The notes beneath the pieces are model-generated. The model saw only the letters and a program-made list of their open reading frames with translations, did not search any database and had not been told where the DNA came from. A stretch of DNA of 64,000 bases from assembly GCA_949987565.1 (NCBI GenBank), contig OX465115.1, positions 14,755,242-14,819,241 on the forward strand. The letters run 5' to 3'. The stretch comes from Luidia sarsii. Its lineage: Eukaryota > Echinodermata > Asteroidea > Paxillosida > Luidiidae. A program made the position numbers and the translations under genes. Shown here piece by piece: positions 1 through 11,190 of the stretch. The stretch's first letter is position 1. Every line of letters begins with the position of its first letter.

Positions 1-195
1 GCCTGATGTTAAAGTATCTTCACAATTCGATTACAAATCACTTTTCTTATTTTTGTATTTTCGGAATTTTTAGGTATCGGAGGATATTATATTTTGATAT
101 CATTTGAAAGCTATATACTCTTTCACATCAATAGAAAATATCAAAAGCTGAAAAGTGGGGGTTATTCCTCATTATGATGTGCCAGGTCACATGTA
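1..195 (-). mobile_element. MITE copy, family GTGACC (cut by window edge)
   Basis: This stretch is the reverse complement of most of 21951-22173: the same AT-rich core and the same terminal block reading CCTCAT...GGTCAC. One terminal inverted repeat is present near 170-192. The other lies beyond the window edge. There is no coding capacity, so it is a non-autonomous DNA element. The transposon superfamily is not assigned. Confidence 0.6.
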
Positions 196-261
196 CTGTA
201 CGAAAAAAACAGATACCCGCCGTTATACAATTTTCGAATCCACCATGCACACGACTTCGAC

Positions 262-415
262 CAGCTCGGTGGTCAAGTACTTAAGACGTCTGCACTTGAA
301 AGCTTGCGGGAGTCGTGGGTTCGAATCCCGCCCGAGCTGTCTGCTTTTTTTTTTACCAGGCACCGGGCAAAGCACTGAGCATTCAGTGTTTATCACGTCG
401 AGCAAGGTCACAACC
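262..415 (+). mobile_element. tRNA-derived SINE (class II tRNA-like head)
   Basis: The head folds like a tRNA: 262-268 (CAGCTCG) pairs perfectly with 333-339 (CGAGCTG). There is an A-box-like GGTCAAGTACTTAAG, an ACTTGAAA anticodon-loop-like stretch, a long variable arm and a canonical B box GGTTCGAATCC. A T-run and a conserved tail follow (accaggca..cgggcaaagcactgagca). The tail recurs after the same B box at 12580-12685 and in reverse at 22199-22345, which makes this a SINE family rather than a working tRNA gene. A Ser/Leu-type tRNA ancestor is likely, but the anticodon stem pairs poorly. Confidence 0.65.
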
Positions 416-569
416 CCAGTGAAGAAAAGTTTGACAAAACCCTTTAAAGTTCACTGCAAAAGTAACGCGATATCTTTCGCACCTGAAGTGTCGAGTATAA
501 TTCTCCGTATAATTATAGACCCCAGTTGGCACTTTTGGGCCTCCATATAAAGAGACATAATTATTTTGC

Positions 570-765
570 TTTAACTCAGCGCAAGAGTTATTGCAAATTT
601 AACACCGGACTGTCCAATACCGAAGTTACATATTTCTTTGTTAATGCAGAGGAAGAGTTATTGAAAATCTGACACTGGATTGTGCAATACCAACATTGCA
701 TATTTTTTTATCAAAACGCAGAGCAAGAGTTATTGCAAATCTGACACCGGATTTTGCAATACCAA
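570..765. repeat. Tandem repeat, ~71 bp x 3
   Basis: Three diverged copies of a ~70-72 bp unit containing gcaagagttattgcaaat and accggattntgcaatacc start near 581, 651 and 723. No coding signal is seen. Confidence 0.65.
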
Positions 766-775
766 AGAGTGTGAA

Positions 776-1107
776 TCACGCCTGTAACGCCACGGGCAGT
801 CTAACACGATATCCCGCCTTTATTCCCCGGACGAGGCGAACGAACAGCGCGCCATAAGTGCTCGGAAGGTGTAGACCGAACGAATAAGCGACCGTGGGAG
901 TCCTCGATATGATAGGGAAAAAAAGGAAAAAGAAATCGGCAGTAATCGCGGCGCGTGTTTTACATCTCACTCGGGAGGATAAGGGCTGATGCAAACTGCC
1001 CTGGGTCTTGTCTGCTGAAAGAGGCGAGCATTGATTGGGGTTTTAGAGGTAGGCCACGACACTGTGTGTTTGGATGGGTTCTAGACCGGTCGGAGACCTC
1101 TATCACG
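776..1107. other. Unassigned intergenic sequence
   Basis: Moderately GC-rich sequence with short stop-limited frames. No domain, RNA gene or recognisable repeat is seen. Confidence 0.5.
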
Positions 1108-1345
1108 TGTTTTAAAGGGATAAACACAACATTAGTCGAGGTCAAAGAATAGCATCCATACGTTGTCTGATCCAACATAGCCATGAAATAGCGCATCTTT
1201 AAAAAAAAATCAGCTCAATCCGGCAACCGAGTCTCGAGAAAATCGTGCAAAGTCGCTTCATTTGTTTCGAGAAAATGCAGAGAAAATTCGAGAAAATGTT
1301 CAGACATAGAGGGCAGTATAATTGTCTAATATGGAGCGATGTAAA
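1108..1345 (+). mobile_element. MITE fragment, ACAACATTGG family
   Basis: This matches 20008-20200 over most of its length: the left terminus TTTTAAAGGGATAA, then acaacatt, the phrase gaggtcaaagaa, gcatccat and an ACCGAGTCTCGAGAAAA block. The matching right terminus (CCAATGTTGTGTAGGG) is not found downstream, so the copy is truncated or decayed. It is non-coding. Confidence 0.55.
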
Positions 1346-1467
1346 TTTTAAAAAATCAGCTTTTCTCAAAAACGGCAGACTTTTGAGAGCTACAATTACA
1401 CAGAATGTCAGATCCCATTATTAACTTCCTGATCAGTCAGTATTTTCTCAAATTTCTTTTAAAAAAT

Positions 1468-1850
1468 CGGCGCACCAAAAAAATGGCGCACCTTTAAAAA
1501 TGTCGCACCTAAAAATGTCGCACCTAAAAATGGCGCACCTAAAAATGTCGCACCTAAAAATGGCGCACCTAAAAGTTGGCGCACATGAAAAATGGCGCAC
1601 CTAAAAATGGCGCACCTAAAAATGGGGCACCTAAAAGTTGGCGCACATGAAAAATGGCGCACCTACAAAATGGCGCACCTAAAAATTGGCACACATGAAA
1701 AATGGCACACATGAAAAATGGCACACCTACAAAATGGCACACCTACAAAATGGCACACCTACAAAATGGCGCACCTACTTAATGACGCACCTACTTAATG
1801 ACGCACCTAAAAAATGGTACACCTAAAAATTGGCGCACGAGGCAGCAGCG
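1468..1850. repeat. Minisatellite, ggcgcacctaaaaat units
   Basis: About 24 copies of a 14-18 bp unit (atggcgcacctaaaa with variants gtcgcacct, ttggcgcacatgaa, tggcacacctacaaa). Variant units cluster regionally, as expected for expansion by slippage or unequal exchange. Open frames across it are by-products. Confidence 0.85.
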
Positions 1851-2099
1851 CCATCATCCAGTTAATGGATATACGGAATGCTTGCACGGAATCCAATGGC
1901 ATTGTACACTCTCCAAAGACAGGCAGTGGGTTTTTGGCGGGACACAGCGACGCCAGAAATGGCCTTCCTCGCCTGTTCTCCCCTCTTAAGTTCTCGTCCA
2001 TGTCACCGACTCAATGTGACTGTTTACACAAGAGCGCGGCGCCGGGTTGAACGGCGGCAGGTCTTGTTGACATAGCAACATCACGACCTCCAAGAAGAG

Positions 2100-3580
2100 A
2101 GTGGGACAGGGCGAGGGAGAGGGGAGGGATTGGAGGAGGAAGAGGGGGAGGGAGTGAGATGGGAGAGGAAGAGGGGAGAGGAGGGGGAGGGGGAGGTCAA
2201 GGGAGAGGGGAGGGATTGGAGGAGGGAGGGGAGAGTGGGAGGGGAGGGGAGGGGAGGGGGAGGGAGGGGAGGGGACAGCGACAGGGACAGGGACAGGGTC
2301 AGGGAGAGGGAGAGGGAGAGGGAGAGGGAGAGGGAGGGGGAGAGGGAGAGGGAGAGGGAGAGAGAGATGGAGAGGAAAATGGACAGGGAAAGGAAGAGGG
2401 AGAGGGAGAGGGAGAGGGAGAGGGGGAGGGGGAGGGAGAGGGAGAGGGAGAGGGAGAGGGAGAGGGAGAGGGAGAGGGAGAGGGAGAGGGAGAGGGAGAG
2501 AGAGAGAGGGAGAGGGAGAGGGAGGGGGAGAGGGAGAGGGAGAGAGAGAGGGAGAGGAAAATGGACAGGGAAAGCAAGAGGGAGAGGGAGAGGGAGAGGG
2601 AGAGGGAGAGGGAGAGGGAGAGGGGGAGGGGGAGGGGGAGAAAGAGGGAGAGGGAGAGGGAGAGGGAGAGGGAGAGGGAGAGGGAGAGGGAGAGGGAGAG
2701 GGAGAGGGAGAGGGAGAGGGAGAGGGAGAGGGAGAGGGAGAGGGAGAGGGAGAGGGAGAGGGAGAGGGAGAGGGAGAGGGAGAGGGAGAGGGAGAGGGAG
2801 AGGGAGAGGGAGAGGGAGAGGGAGAGGGAGAGGGAGAGGGAGAGGGAGAGGGAGAGGGAGAGGGAGAGGGAGAGGGAGAGGGAGAGGAAGAGGGAGAGGG
2901 AGAGGGAGAGGGGGAGAAAGAGGGAGAGGGAGAGGGAGAGGGAGAGGGGGAGAAAGAGGGAGAGGGAGAGGGAGAGGGAGAGGGGGAGAAAGAGGGAGAG
3001 GGAGAGGGAGAGGGAGAGGGAGAGGGAGAGGGAGAGGGAGAGGGAGAGGGAGAGGGAGAGGGAGAGGGAGAGGGAGAGGGAGAGGGAGAGGGAGAGGGAG
3101 AGGGAGAGGGAGAGGGAGAGGGAGAGGGAGAGGGAGAGGGAGAGGGAGAGGGAGAGGGAGAGGGAGAGGGAGAGGGAGAGGGAGAGGGAGAGGGAGAGGG
3201 AGAGGGAGAGGGAGAGGGAGAGGGAGAGGGAGGGGGAGAGGGAGAGGGAGGGAGAGGAAAATGGACAGGGAAAGGAAGAGGGAGAGGGAGAGGGAGAGGG
3301 AGAGGGAGAGGGAGAGGGAGAGGGAGAGGGGGAGGGGGAGAAAGAGGGAGAGGGAGAGGGAGAGGGAGAGGGAGAGGGAGAGGGAGAGGGAGAGGGAGAG
3401 GGAGAGGGAGAGGGAGAGGGAGAGGGAGAGGGAGAGGGAGAGGGAGAGGGAGAGGGAGAGGGAGAGGGAGAGGGAGAGGGAGAGGGAGAGGGAGAGGGAG
3501 AGGGAGAGGGAGAGGGAGAGGGAGAGGGAGAGGGAGAGGGAGAGGGAGAGGGAGAGGGAGAGGGAGAGGGACAGAGAGAG
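2100..3580. repeat. Very long purine tract, (GGGAGA)n
   Basis: Almost 1.5 kb of nearly uninterrupted purine on the plus strand, mostly the hexamer GGGAGA, with rare interruptions (agaaag, and gaaaatggacaggg at about 2371, 2558 and 3257). The repeated interruption marks internal duplication of ~190-bp and ~700-bp blocks. The hexamer length leaves all frames open for hundreds of codons, giving [12 protein letters not shown] or SPSPSP runs. These are not genes. Confidence 0.95.
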
Positions 3581-4084
3581 TCAACGGTTCGTGTTTATTA
3601 TCTCGTGTTAATTCCATCGACGCGCAACTCGAACACCACACCGATCTAATCGGGGTGAAATATTTGACCCCGTCAATGTCAGACAGACCTCCCCTCATCA
3701 TCAATCTGCTCTCTATCCTACAATAGGCCTATGCCACATGCTTTGACATTTTCCTTGGATTCTCTTCTGCCAAAGACAGCCACAGTTCTCAGTAATCATT
3801 ATTGGTGTATATCCCTCTGTCCAGTACTAACCATTCACTCATGTGGTGCGTGGTTATATAGTGGGCTTCTCGAAGGTTAATCATCAACACTCGGAAAGAA
3901 GGAGATGGTGTCTTAAAACAAATTTAAACGGGATGGATTCCGCTCCGACTTGTCGATCGAAGTAGGACCGGGTACAGAAACTGAAACGGACTTTTCAGCT
4001 CCGTGTGTCTCTCCTAACTTGAATATAATCATGAAGTAAAAAAAACTGTTGGAAACTGTTCATTGACTAAGATGACCTGCAATA
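3581..4084. other. Unassigned intergenic sequence
   Basis: Mixed-composition sequence with no long open frame, RNA gene or repeat recognised. Confidence 0.5.
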
Positions 4085-4150
4085 AGTCAATCTCTAAAGT
4101 TAGAGGGCCTGACGTTTCCATCCTAGCAGGACCTTTCTCAAAGGCAAAGT
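4085..4150 (-). repeat. GAAACGTC-type hairpin repeat, single arm
   Basis: The phrase gggcctgacgtttccatcc then tagcaggacctttctcaaag is one arm of the hairpin motif seen as a perfect palindrome at 16907-17020. On the minus strand it reads a small stem-loop (GGTCCT-GCT-AGGATx) followed by GAAACGTC. The family is dispersed throughout the window. Confidence 0.7.
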
Positions 4151-4394
4151 GACAAGGACGTACACAGGCAGTCAGGGGAAGGAAAACCCTGACACGCATG
4201 ACAGAGGAAGGACAAAAGGGAAGGGAGTGGAATGCAGATGTACACACAAAGGGAGGGGAGATCGAAGGGAAAACAAACAAAAGGGTGGGGAGGATCAAAG
4301 GGACGGGAGGGAGGTGGAAGACCAAAAGGGGAAAGGGACAGGGATGATGAAAAAAGTGAGGATTAGTCATTCCATTCCTGGATGTTGAGGCCAT

Positions 4395-4570
4395 GGGTAA
4401 GATAAGATTTGAAGGTTTGCATGGTCACCGCGGAAATGCAAGGTGGGAGGTTTGCGGTGACACCATGTAAATCATCTCTTGTGAGATGGAGAGTGGCTAT
4501 GTAGGGGAGGGAAATCGTACCGCCCTGATACGTGACAACTGAAGCGTGGGAATAGAGGTGAGAGTTCACT
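4395..4570 (-). repeat. Fragment of the retroelement-like repeat seen at 43.8 and 61.2 kb
   Basis: It shares ggaggtttgcggtgacacc and neighbouring text (gaaggtttgcatgg, gagagtggct) with the inverted/tandem repeats at 43690-44060 and 61165-61620. It is diverged and non-coding. Confidence 0.45.
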
Positions 4571-5984
4571 GGGGGTGTGTCAGCGTGTGAGTGGATGCCA
4601 AGCGTTAAGGAGACGTTAGGCCTATCTTAATATTCATGCAAATTGTATGCATTGAGCCCAATACGAGGCCATGGGAGTTAGATTTTACAAGATGGCGGTA
4701 AATTCAAGGGACCTTATACCGTTATTTCCTAAGATAACGTTCGGTTTTGTTGAAGAATGTGTCACGAAAAGATCAAAAAGCAGCGGGGAATAACAATCAA
4801 TCTTGGAAATCTAGCGCCCATAGCCTCGCTTTCAGTTCGATGCATAATAGGTGATGGATAAATGGGAGTTGTCCGTGGGTATATTATAGTAGACCCGTCG
4901 AAAGAAAGTGGTCGCCATATGTCACAGATGTGAATATAGACCTCGATGCTGTCCCTCTAACGGGGTTGCTATCTCCCATATACTGGCTACGAGTTCAGCC
5001 CCCAGTGAGTATAAAAGCAAGTTTCACGGCCCTGCTTGACACAGAAATCTGCACTCGCGGGACGCAGCTGTAAGCGCAGAATTCATTTCATTGATTCGGC
5101 GCTTACAAAGCTATACAGCGCACAATATCTGCGCTTTAACGGAGGATTGTGCGTTGAAATTCGACGACCTATAAATTTCAACGTCGACCTCAAATGCAGA
5201 CAAAACCTAAGGAAATAATGATGTTCACCCACGCAGGATAGGGCGAGGTATAGTATTCAACCCCTAACGATGTTGCTTTACCTCCTCTGCTGCAATTAAT
5301 TCGAGAAAAAACCCCGCTGCAATTAACAGACGGCAATCAAAGGTTTCGTTTACATTCAAGGCAGGGAAGCAATATTCACGCACGCGCGTAGCGAATTTTT
5401 CTTGTTTTTTTTTTTTGCTTACGGAAGCGAACGTTGGCCGTGAAATAGACTGACGTTAAAGCTTGCTACCCTGAGCGCTGTTTCTATACGCTTACGGTAA
5501 GCAGAACTATATGAAATTGGGCCATGTTAAATTTCATTCCTTCTGCACCAAGAATATAAGCACTGATGCATACACCAGGTGCCTTCGTGTAAACCGACCG
5601 CCCCGACCCGTTGAATGCGTTATATATTAATGGAGAGAGGCGAGGCTATTCACTTTACTCCGCCCGACCAAAATGCCCGATGCACATTTCGAAAACAGAT
5701 CTCGCATCGTTGCCCTTTTCCGTCCAGCTCTATACGACCAAAAAGAAAAAAAAAGTCGCACGCGGCTGGCCATGCGTGACCGAGCTCTCCTCACTCGCGG
5801 GCGAGGTTATCGCTTTACACGCGGCCTTTGCCCCCGCGATACGGCGCGCGAAAGTAAGCGACGATAAAAATGCAGGGGGGTTCATAAAATATATTTTTTC
5901 TCGGAATAAGCGACTGGGTGCTACTTTTATAGACAAAAACAGATGTGAGTGAGTGTCTATTCCGTATTCCGTAGACGTTTGGAT
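4571..5984. other. Unassigned intergenic sequence
   Basis: About 1.4 kb without convincing coding sequence. Short open frames (for example 5611-5952) have no recognisable domain. No RNA gene or repeat is identified. Confidence 0.5.
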
Positions 5985-6184
5985 ATGGTGTCAGGCGTCC
6001 CAAGGTGTGGAACGGAGAGGTATCGGAACGGCTTTTCCCCTCGTTCTGCCCCTCTCTGGAATTCCCTTCCTGGTTCTTGCTTTCCCCTCTGCCTACGATC
6101 TTGCCCATTTTTTTTAAAGGAATGTTAATTCCTATCTCCAGCCTTCCTGAGTCTCTCTCTATCATCTTCTTTCATTAGCCCTTA

Positions 6185-6598
6185 AAGGTGTAATACAACA
6201 TTGGGAAGATCGGAAAACATCGATGTCCACAGATTTCCTTCTAATTTACACAGTTTGTAACTGGTCATGATGGAATCCTCATGTTGAAATCTTACGGTGT
6301 GGGATGCTGTATTTCTCGAGAAATCTGCACTCAAACAAAGACAAATAGTTCATTACTTGCGAGTAATGAACTATTTGTCATTGTTTGAGTGAAGATTTGA
6401 GTGATGACAAATAGTTTATTACTCGCAAGTAATGAATTATTTCTTACACCACAGAATGGTGCAAAAACCGTATTGGTTTCTTGCCCTTTTCTACTTTCTC
6501 AGATTACCATTTGAGCTAAAAAAAACTGGAATGTTTAATGGTTTAACACACAAACTGTGCATATCTATTGACCTTTACCAATGTTGTATAGGGCCTTT
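6185..6598. mobile_element. MITE inserted in the LINE 3' end (TTA target, Harbinger-like)
   Basis: A 414-bp element. The left end is AAGGTGTAATACAACATTGG; the right end, reverse-complemented, is AAAGGCCCTATACAACATTG. Flanks are TTA (6182-6184) and TTA (6599-6601). The second LINE copy near 62598 shows the uninterrupted site (gcccttaaccttgag), so this is an insertion. A 3-bp TTA duplication suits PIF/Harbinger MITEs; that assignment is inference. Related copies lie at 1108, 8985 and 20008. Confidence 0.7.
6328..6391. repeat. 64-bp near-perfect hairpin inside the MITE
   Basis: Arms of 30 bp (cactcaaacaa... and ...ttgtttgagtg) surround the centre acttGCGagt, with one mismatch. A decayed second copy of the palindrome follows at about 6403-6446. 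Likely a foldback core of the MITE. Confidence 0.8.
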
Positions 6599-6754
6599 TT
6601 ACCTTGAGTGGCTTTTCAGTCTTGTTCCGGGCGATCTTGCATAACAAAAAAATAAAAATGATAATTATTGGAATAAGAGCAAATGTCACGTTGGTATGAT
6701 AAACAACTCGAACTCTTTGAAGTTGAGTTGAAAAAAAAATGAAAAAACTGAAAA

Positions 6755-6840
6755 ACAAAAATGACGTTCCGATCCTAGCAGGTAAATTTTCAAGGGCCAT
6801 TCTTTGCGAAAGGACCTGCTAGGATCGAAACGCCAGGCTA
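6755..6840. repeat. GAAACG hairpin repeat, inverted pair
   Basis: The left arm gacgttccgatcctagcagg and the right arm cctgctaggatcgaaacgcc are inverted copies separated by about 40 bp. Same family as 16907-17020. Confidence 0.7.
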
Positions 6841-7673
6841 ATTAATGCTAATTAATGCTAATTAATCACTCGCAGTTAATGATCTTTAAGTTCAAGTGCT
6901 AATCAACACCCTTAGTGGCGGCGCTTGGCGTCAGATATAATTATATGTAAATTTATTCGCGATTAATAAAACACAAGTGACTGACCGACTGCCTCCCCTT
7001 TTTTTTTGGTCATCATTCGTTCCAGTCGAGGAACTTCGAAATGGAAACCGCGGGTCGTATACACCACCGCATTCTGTAGAACGCAGCGACCCCCGTGGGA
7101 TTTGTGTGCGGGTGGGGGGTGGGACCCACCAGACTGTAGCCGGCCTCAAATTGCGGGTCGGGTCATCAGCTGGCTTGCACGGGCCCGTGAACGATGAACG
7201 CGGGCACCGCCCGAATATTCACGGGCTCCCGGTCGTACAACGACACTCGTTAAAGGGTCGCTGCAATCAAGATTTGTATCACTTAAACCCATCTGCTTCT
7301 AGAACTGGTTTGCAATGTTGCTAGCAATCACACTGGGGATTGTTTTTATTCATACTCGTTCTGGAGGTGGATTAGCGAGTGACAGGCAGACGCAACAGAC
7401 CAAAATTGTGGGAGCAGTATTCCACGATGGGCCGTATGGCTGCCTGGTAATCCTCGATTCCTGCTGATTCTGAATGAATGTGACGGCGTGCAAGGCGCTT
7501 GAGATCGCCACACGACCAGATACTCCTTCCTGCTTCCAATTCGGCCGTGCCGTATGGCGAGTGACCGGCATCAATTAATCGAGGCCCCATTGTCGTCGTC
7601 AGAACGTGGCAGTGATTAACTATCCTCATTAAGCCGGAGTGGGGGTCTTTTTTATGTTCTCCCCGTGTGTTCT
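6841..7673. other. Unassigned sequence up to the first gap
   Basis: Starts with three short attaatgcta repeats, then mixed sequence with only short open frames. Nothing recognised. Confidence 0.5.
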
Positions 7674-7873
7674 NNNNNNNNNNNNNNNNNNNNNNNNNNN
7701 NNNNNNNNNNNNNNNNNNNNNNNNNNNNNNNNNNNNNNNNNNNNNNNNNNNNNNNNNNNNNNNNNNNNNNNNNNNNNNNNNNNNNNNNNNNNNNNNNNNN
7801 NNNNNNNNNNNNNNNNNNNNNNNNNNNNNNNNNNNNNNNNNNNNNNNNNNNNNNNNNNNNNNNNNNNNNNNNN
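7674..7873. other. Assembly gap, 200 N
   Basis: Exactly 200 N, a conventional placeholder; true length unknown. Open frames spanning it are meaningless. Confidence 0.99.
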
Positions 7874-8432
7874 CAGCTCATGCCATGTCATCACCATAGC
7901 AACAGAGACACGATGGAAACATTAAAGCAACTGATCCTACTGTGTATATTGATGAGTCAAAAGAAAAAAGATTTCATTCTGTCAAAGATGGGGAAATTTT
8001 ATTCGATCCCGCCTTCATGTTTATTTGTTTTTGGCTTTTCCGCCGCTACACTACAGTGTAGCGGAAACGCTTTTCTTTTTGTTATTTTTTTCCCTCCTAC
8101 TTCTTCTTCTTCTTCTTCTTCTTTGGCGTAAGCGAGACATGGTGTTATACCTCTGCTCCTGGAAAGATCTGTTGCGTCACCGGTTTATTTTCGATTACTT
8201 TACTTTGACAACTCCCTTCAACTGACTTTGTTTTGTATTACAAAACATCTCTCATAATATGTTTCGCTATTATACATATGATTTTCTCCTATGTTTATTG
8301 TTTAATTTTGTTTATTTTATTTAGTTTATTATTTTCAAGTCTTACTTGTAAATATTGTTTTTTGGTTTGTTTTTGTTTCGGTTATTTTCAAAAGAATGAA
8401 ATAAAGTTCTCCTTTTGAAAAGTCAAAAAAAG

Positions 8433-8555
8433 TCTCCTTCTTCTTCTTCTTCTTCTTTTTCTTCTTCTTCTTCTTCTTCTTCTTCTTCTTCTTCTTCTTC
8501 TTCTTCTTCTTCTTCTTCTCTTCTTCTTCTTCTTCTTCTTCTTCTTCTTCTGCTT
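8433..8555. repeat. (CTT)n microsatellite
   Basis: Near-pure CTT/TTC repeats of about 120 bp. A shorter TTC run lies at 8100-8124. The phrase ttccgccgctac occurs both near 8038 and at 8556, next to each run, so the two may be related by duplication. Confidence 0.9.
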
Positions 8556-8984
8556 CTTCCGCCGCTACAGCATTTTGTGAGAACATCTGACTGGACCGTG
8601 CTGTGAGCAGCCATTTTGGTGGCAGCCTTCCCAAAACAGTCATCTATGTTCGCCAGAGTGGGGTGCCATGTCAGACGCATTTAACGGTATTTGTACAGGT
8701 ACACATGCGCTGCACATACCCGTCAGACAGATAGGCTGTGGCACTTGTGCTTAAAGTGTCTCTGCAATAAAAATCACAGTCAAGCTCATCTTCTGCATGC
8801 TGTTATCTAGGGATCTGAAGTCTATACAAATATTGGCAAGCTTTCTTTTCTAAGTGGAGTCACGAGGTTTGTCATCTTTTTTACCTTTAGAAATATCCTT
8901 ATACAAATGAGGGCGCTAATGTAAGGTCATGTCAGGAACCCACAGTTTAAAAAACGTAAGAAAAAAAACTTTCAAACTGCAAAT

Positions 8985-9085
8985 TGATCTTTCTGGATGC
9001 ATGGGTTGTTTTTAGTAGGTATGTGTCATTGTTTAACGCGCAAACTGCGGTGATCTTTTGACCTTTACCAATCTTGTATACGCCT
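8985..9085 (+). mobile_element. MITE fragment, ACAACATTGG family, right end
   Basis: The sequence gtttaacgcgcaaactg...ttgacctttaccaatcttgtata matches the right end of the MITE at 6185-6598. The left end is not seen. Confidence 0.55.
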
Positions 9086-10270
9086 TGAAAGGGACGCTGA
9101 GACGATCGTGCGTTGCATTATAGAGCAAGGAATTGTTCTTATGGAGCTGCTTCTCGAAACGTCGACAACTAGTTATTGTGCCAAAAAATGACGTCTCGAG
9201 TGACCCATGTCTCTATTCGGGACAGCCCTATGCTCTATATTACAAATAGACATAGAAGCTCTAGTTGTCTTTATCATTCTACCTATAAGAATATTCCTTC
9301 TATGATCAAAAGACAGGCCCTTCTATCTTTTTTGGGGGGAATATGATTATTAAAACAAAATATGACAACTTCATTCGAAGGATCAAGCAAGGAGATAAAG
9401 ATGTGCTCGTATCTGGGAAAAAAATCCGGGCCAGATATCAATATCCTGCAAGCCACGGCATTATAATCACTTACCAGCGTCCGTCACGGCGGAGAGGCAG
9501 AGTACCAGACCGACGAGCCGCCACCACGCCGCGCCCGGCCGCGCGGAGGGCGGTAGTCTGGCGCCATCGGCCCGGCACCGGCACGGCCGCTTCGTCTCTC
9601 TCTCATCGTCTCCCATGGCGAATCTACGGACACAGAACAACGGAGGCGATTTCATTACGCCTATACATCCACAGTCCTCGTCTGGCTACCGTGGTGCACA
9701 CAACAGCCACCGACCCAACGTCACTGCGGCCGACAATCAACCCAAATGCTCACGTCCCGTAATTAAAAACAAACACGAAGGACCGCTGCAGAACACAATA
9801 AATGCAGGTATACAGTCTACCACCTATGGTTTGCAGATGCAGGCACACAGCAACCCGTACTTTTGTCTCCACTTTGTGTCGTAAAGCCTGCTCCATCGTA
9901 TAACCGTCCCAAGAATCTCCTTCATTTCTCGTTTATGCTAATATCTAACTCGATTTGGCCTTCATTTTTCACTGCTGATTTCTTCGCCAGCAAGCAGTCC
10001 CGAATGCATTGTGCAGTTACGTCTTAATTCTCGATTCGGATGACGCACGACTTTTACCGCTGAGGATTCTCTTCGGGTTTTTTTTTGTCATCCACGCCAG
10101 GAATGAGAAAATTTGACGCGGTTTTCTGGGATTCTTGCTTGTCCAGTCTTTATTTATTTTTTATTTTTTTTGCGATCGACCGCGAGGGCAAATCCCTGCG
10201 GAGTCTTTTGCGACAAACGAGATGAGTCCGTCCCTCGAGGCCCTGCGCTTAGACAAAATGACAGGCAGGC
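9086..10270. other. Unassigned intergenic sequence with a GC-rich island
   Basis: About 9470-9620 is GC- and CpG-rich (gccgccaccacgccgcgccc). The rest is mixed. The open frame at 9343-9762 crosses the island and has low-complexity Arg/Thr composition, so it is not supported as a gene. Confidence 0.45.
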
Positions 10271-10360
10271 ATCGAGATATATCTAAATAGAGAGAGGGAA
10301 GAGAGAGGCGTGGGAGAGGGAGCTAGAGAGAGAGAGAGAGAGAGAGGTTGAGAGAGAGGG

Positions 10361-10418
<58 letters not shown>

Positions 10419-10454
10419 TTGAGAGAGATGGAGAGGTTGAGAGAGATGGAGAGG

Positions 10455-10499
<45 letters not shown>

Positions 10500-11096
10500 A
10501 GAGAGAGAGGTTGAGAGAGATGGAGAGGGAGAGAGAGAGTGAGAGGATGAGAGAGAGGGAGAGAGAGGGGGAGAGAGAGGGGAGGGAGTTTGAGAGAGAG
10601 ATAGAGAGAAAGGGGGAGGGAGAGAGAGATGGAGAGGGAGAGAGAGGGAGAGGATGAGAGAGAGAGAGGGAGAGAGAGAGAGGGGGGGAGGTTGAGAGAG
10701 AGATAGAGAGAAAGGGGAGAGGGAGATAGAGGGGAGGGAGAGGGAGAGAGAGTGAGAGAGGGAGAGAGAGAGAGAAGGGGAGAGAGAGAGCTAGAGATAG
10801 GGGAAAGAGAGGGGAGAGAGAGGGGGAGAGATGTATGGAGTGAGGGACAGAGAGAGAGGGGAAGAGAGGGGGAAGGGATGGGGAAAAGAGAGGTAGAAGG
10901 AGATAGGGTGAGGGAGGGGTAGAGGGAGAGAGATAGAGAGAGGGGAGGGAAATAGAGGGGGTAGAGGCGGGGGAGAAAGACAGGTGGAGGGGAGGGGGAA
11001 AGGGAGGTAGACGGATATTCTGATAGACGGAAACAGGCACAAAACATAGAGATAAAGAGCGACTGTAGACAGTAAGACACAGAAAGACGAAGATGG

Positions 11097-11145
<49 letters not shown>

Positions 11146-11190
11146 AGGGAGAGAGAGAGAGAGAGAGGGGGGGGGGGAAACGGCGGCAGA
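10271..11190. repeat. (GA)n purine tract
   Basis: About 0.9 kb of GAGAGA/GGGAGA-type purine, broken by a mixed segment near 10990-11092. The long open frames on the opposite strand (LSLSLS, SPSLSP) are by-products. Confidence 0.95.

Larger units (their letters stand above)
5985..6660 (+). mobile_element. LINE 3' end (RT C-terminus), split by a MITE
   Basis: One frame from about 6015 reads PRSAPLWNSLPGSCF, the typical last conserved block of a non-LTR retrotransposon reverse transcriptase ORF. The same block occurs at 62408-62690 (PRSASLWNSLPGSCF), with the same 3' UTR (ccttgagtggctt...). Here the UTR is interrupted by the MITE at 6185-6598 and resumes at about 6602. The copy is 5'-truncated and dead. 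Confidence 0.7.

Noticed and set aside
262..339. Functional tRNA gene
   Set aside because: The acceptor stem and B box are good, but the anticodon stem is poor and the same head plus tail recurs elsewhere, so it is a SINE.
1986..3704. Open frames of ~490-570 codons on both strands across the GGGAGA tract
   Set aside because: The 6-bp periodicity excludes stops; the products are two- or three-letter repeats with no start context, splice sites or domain.
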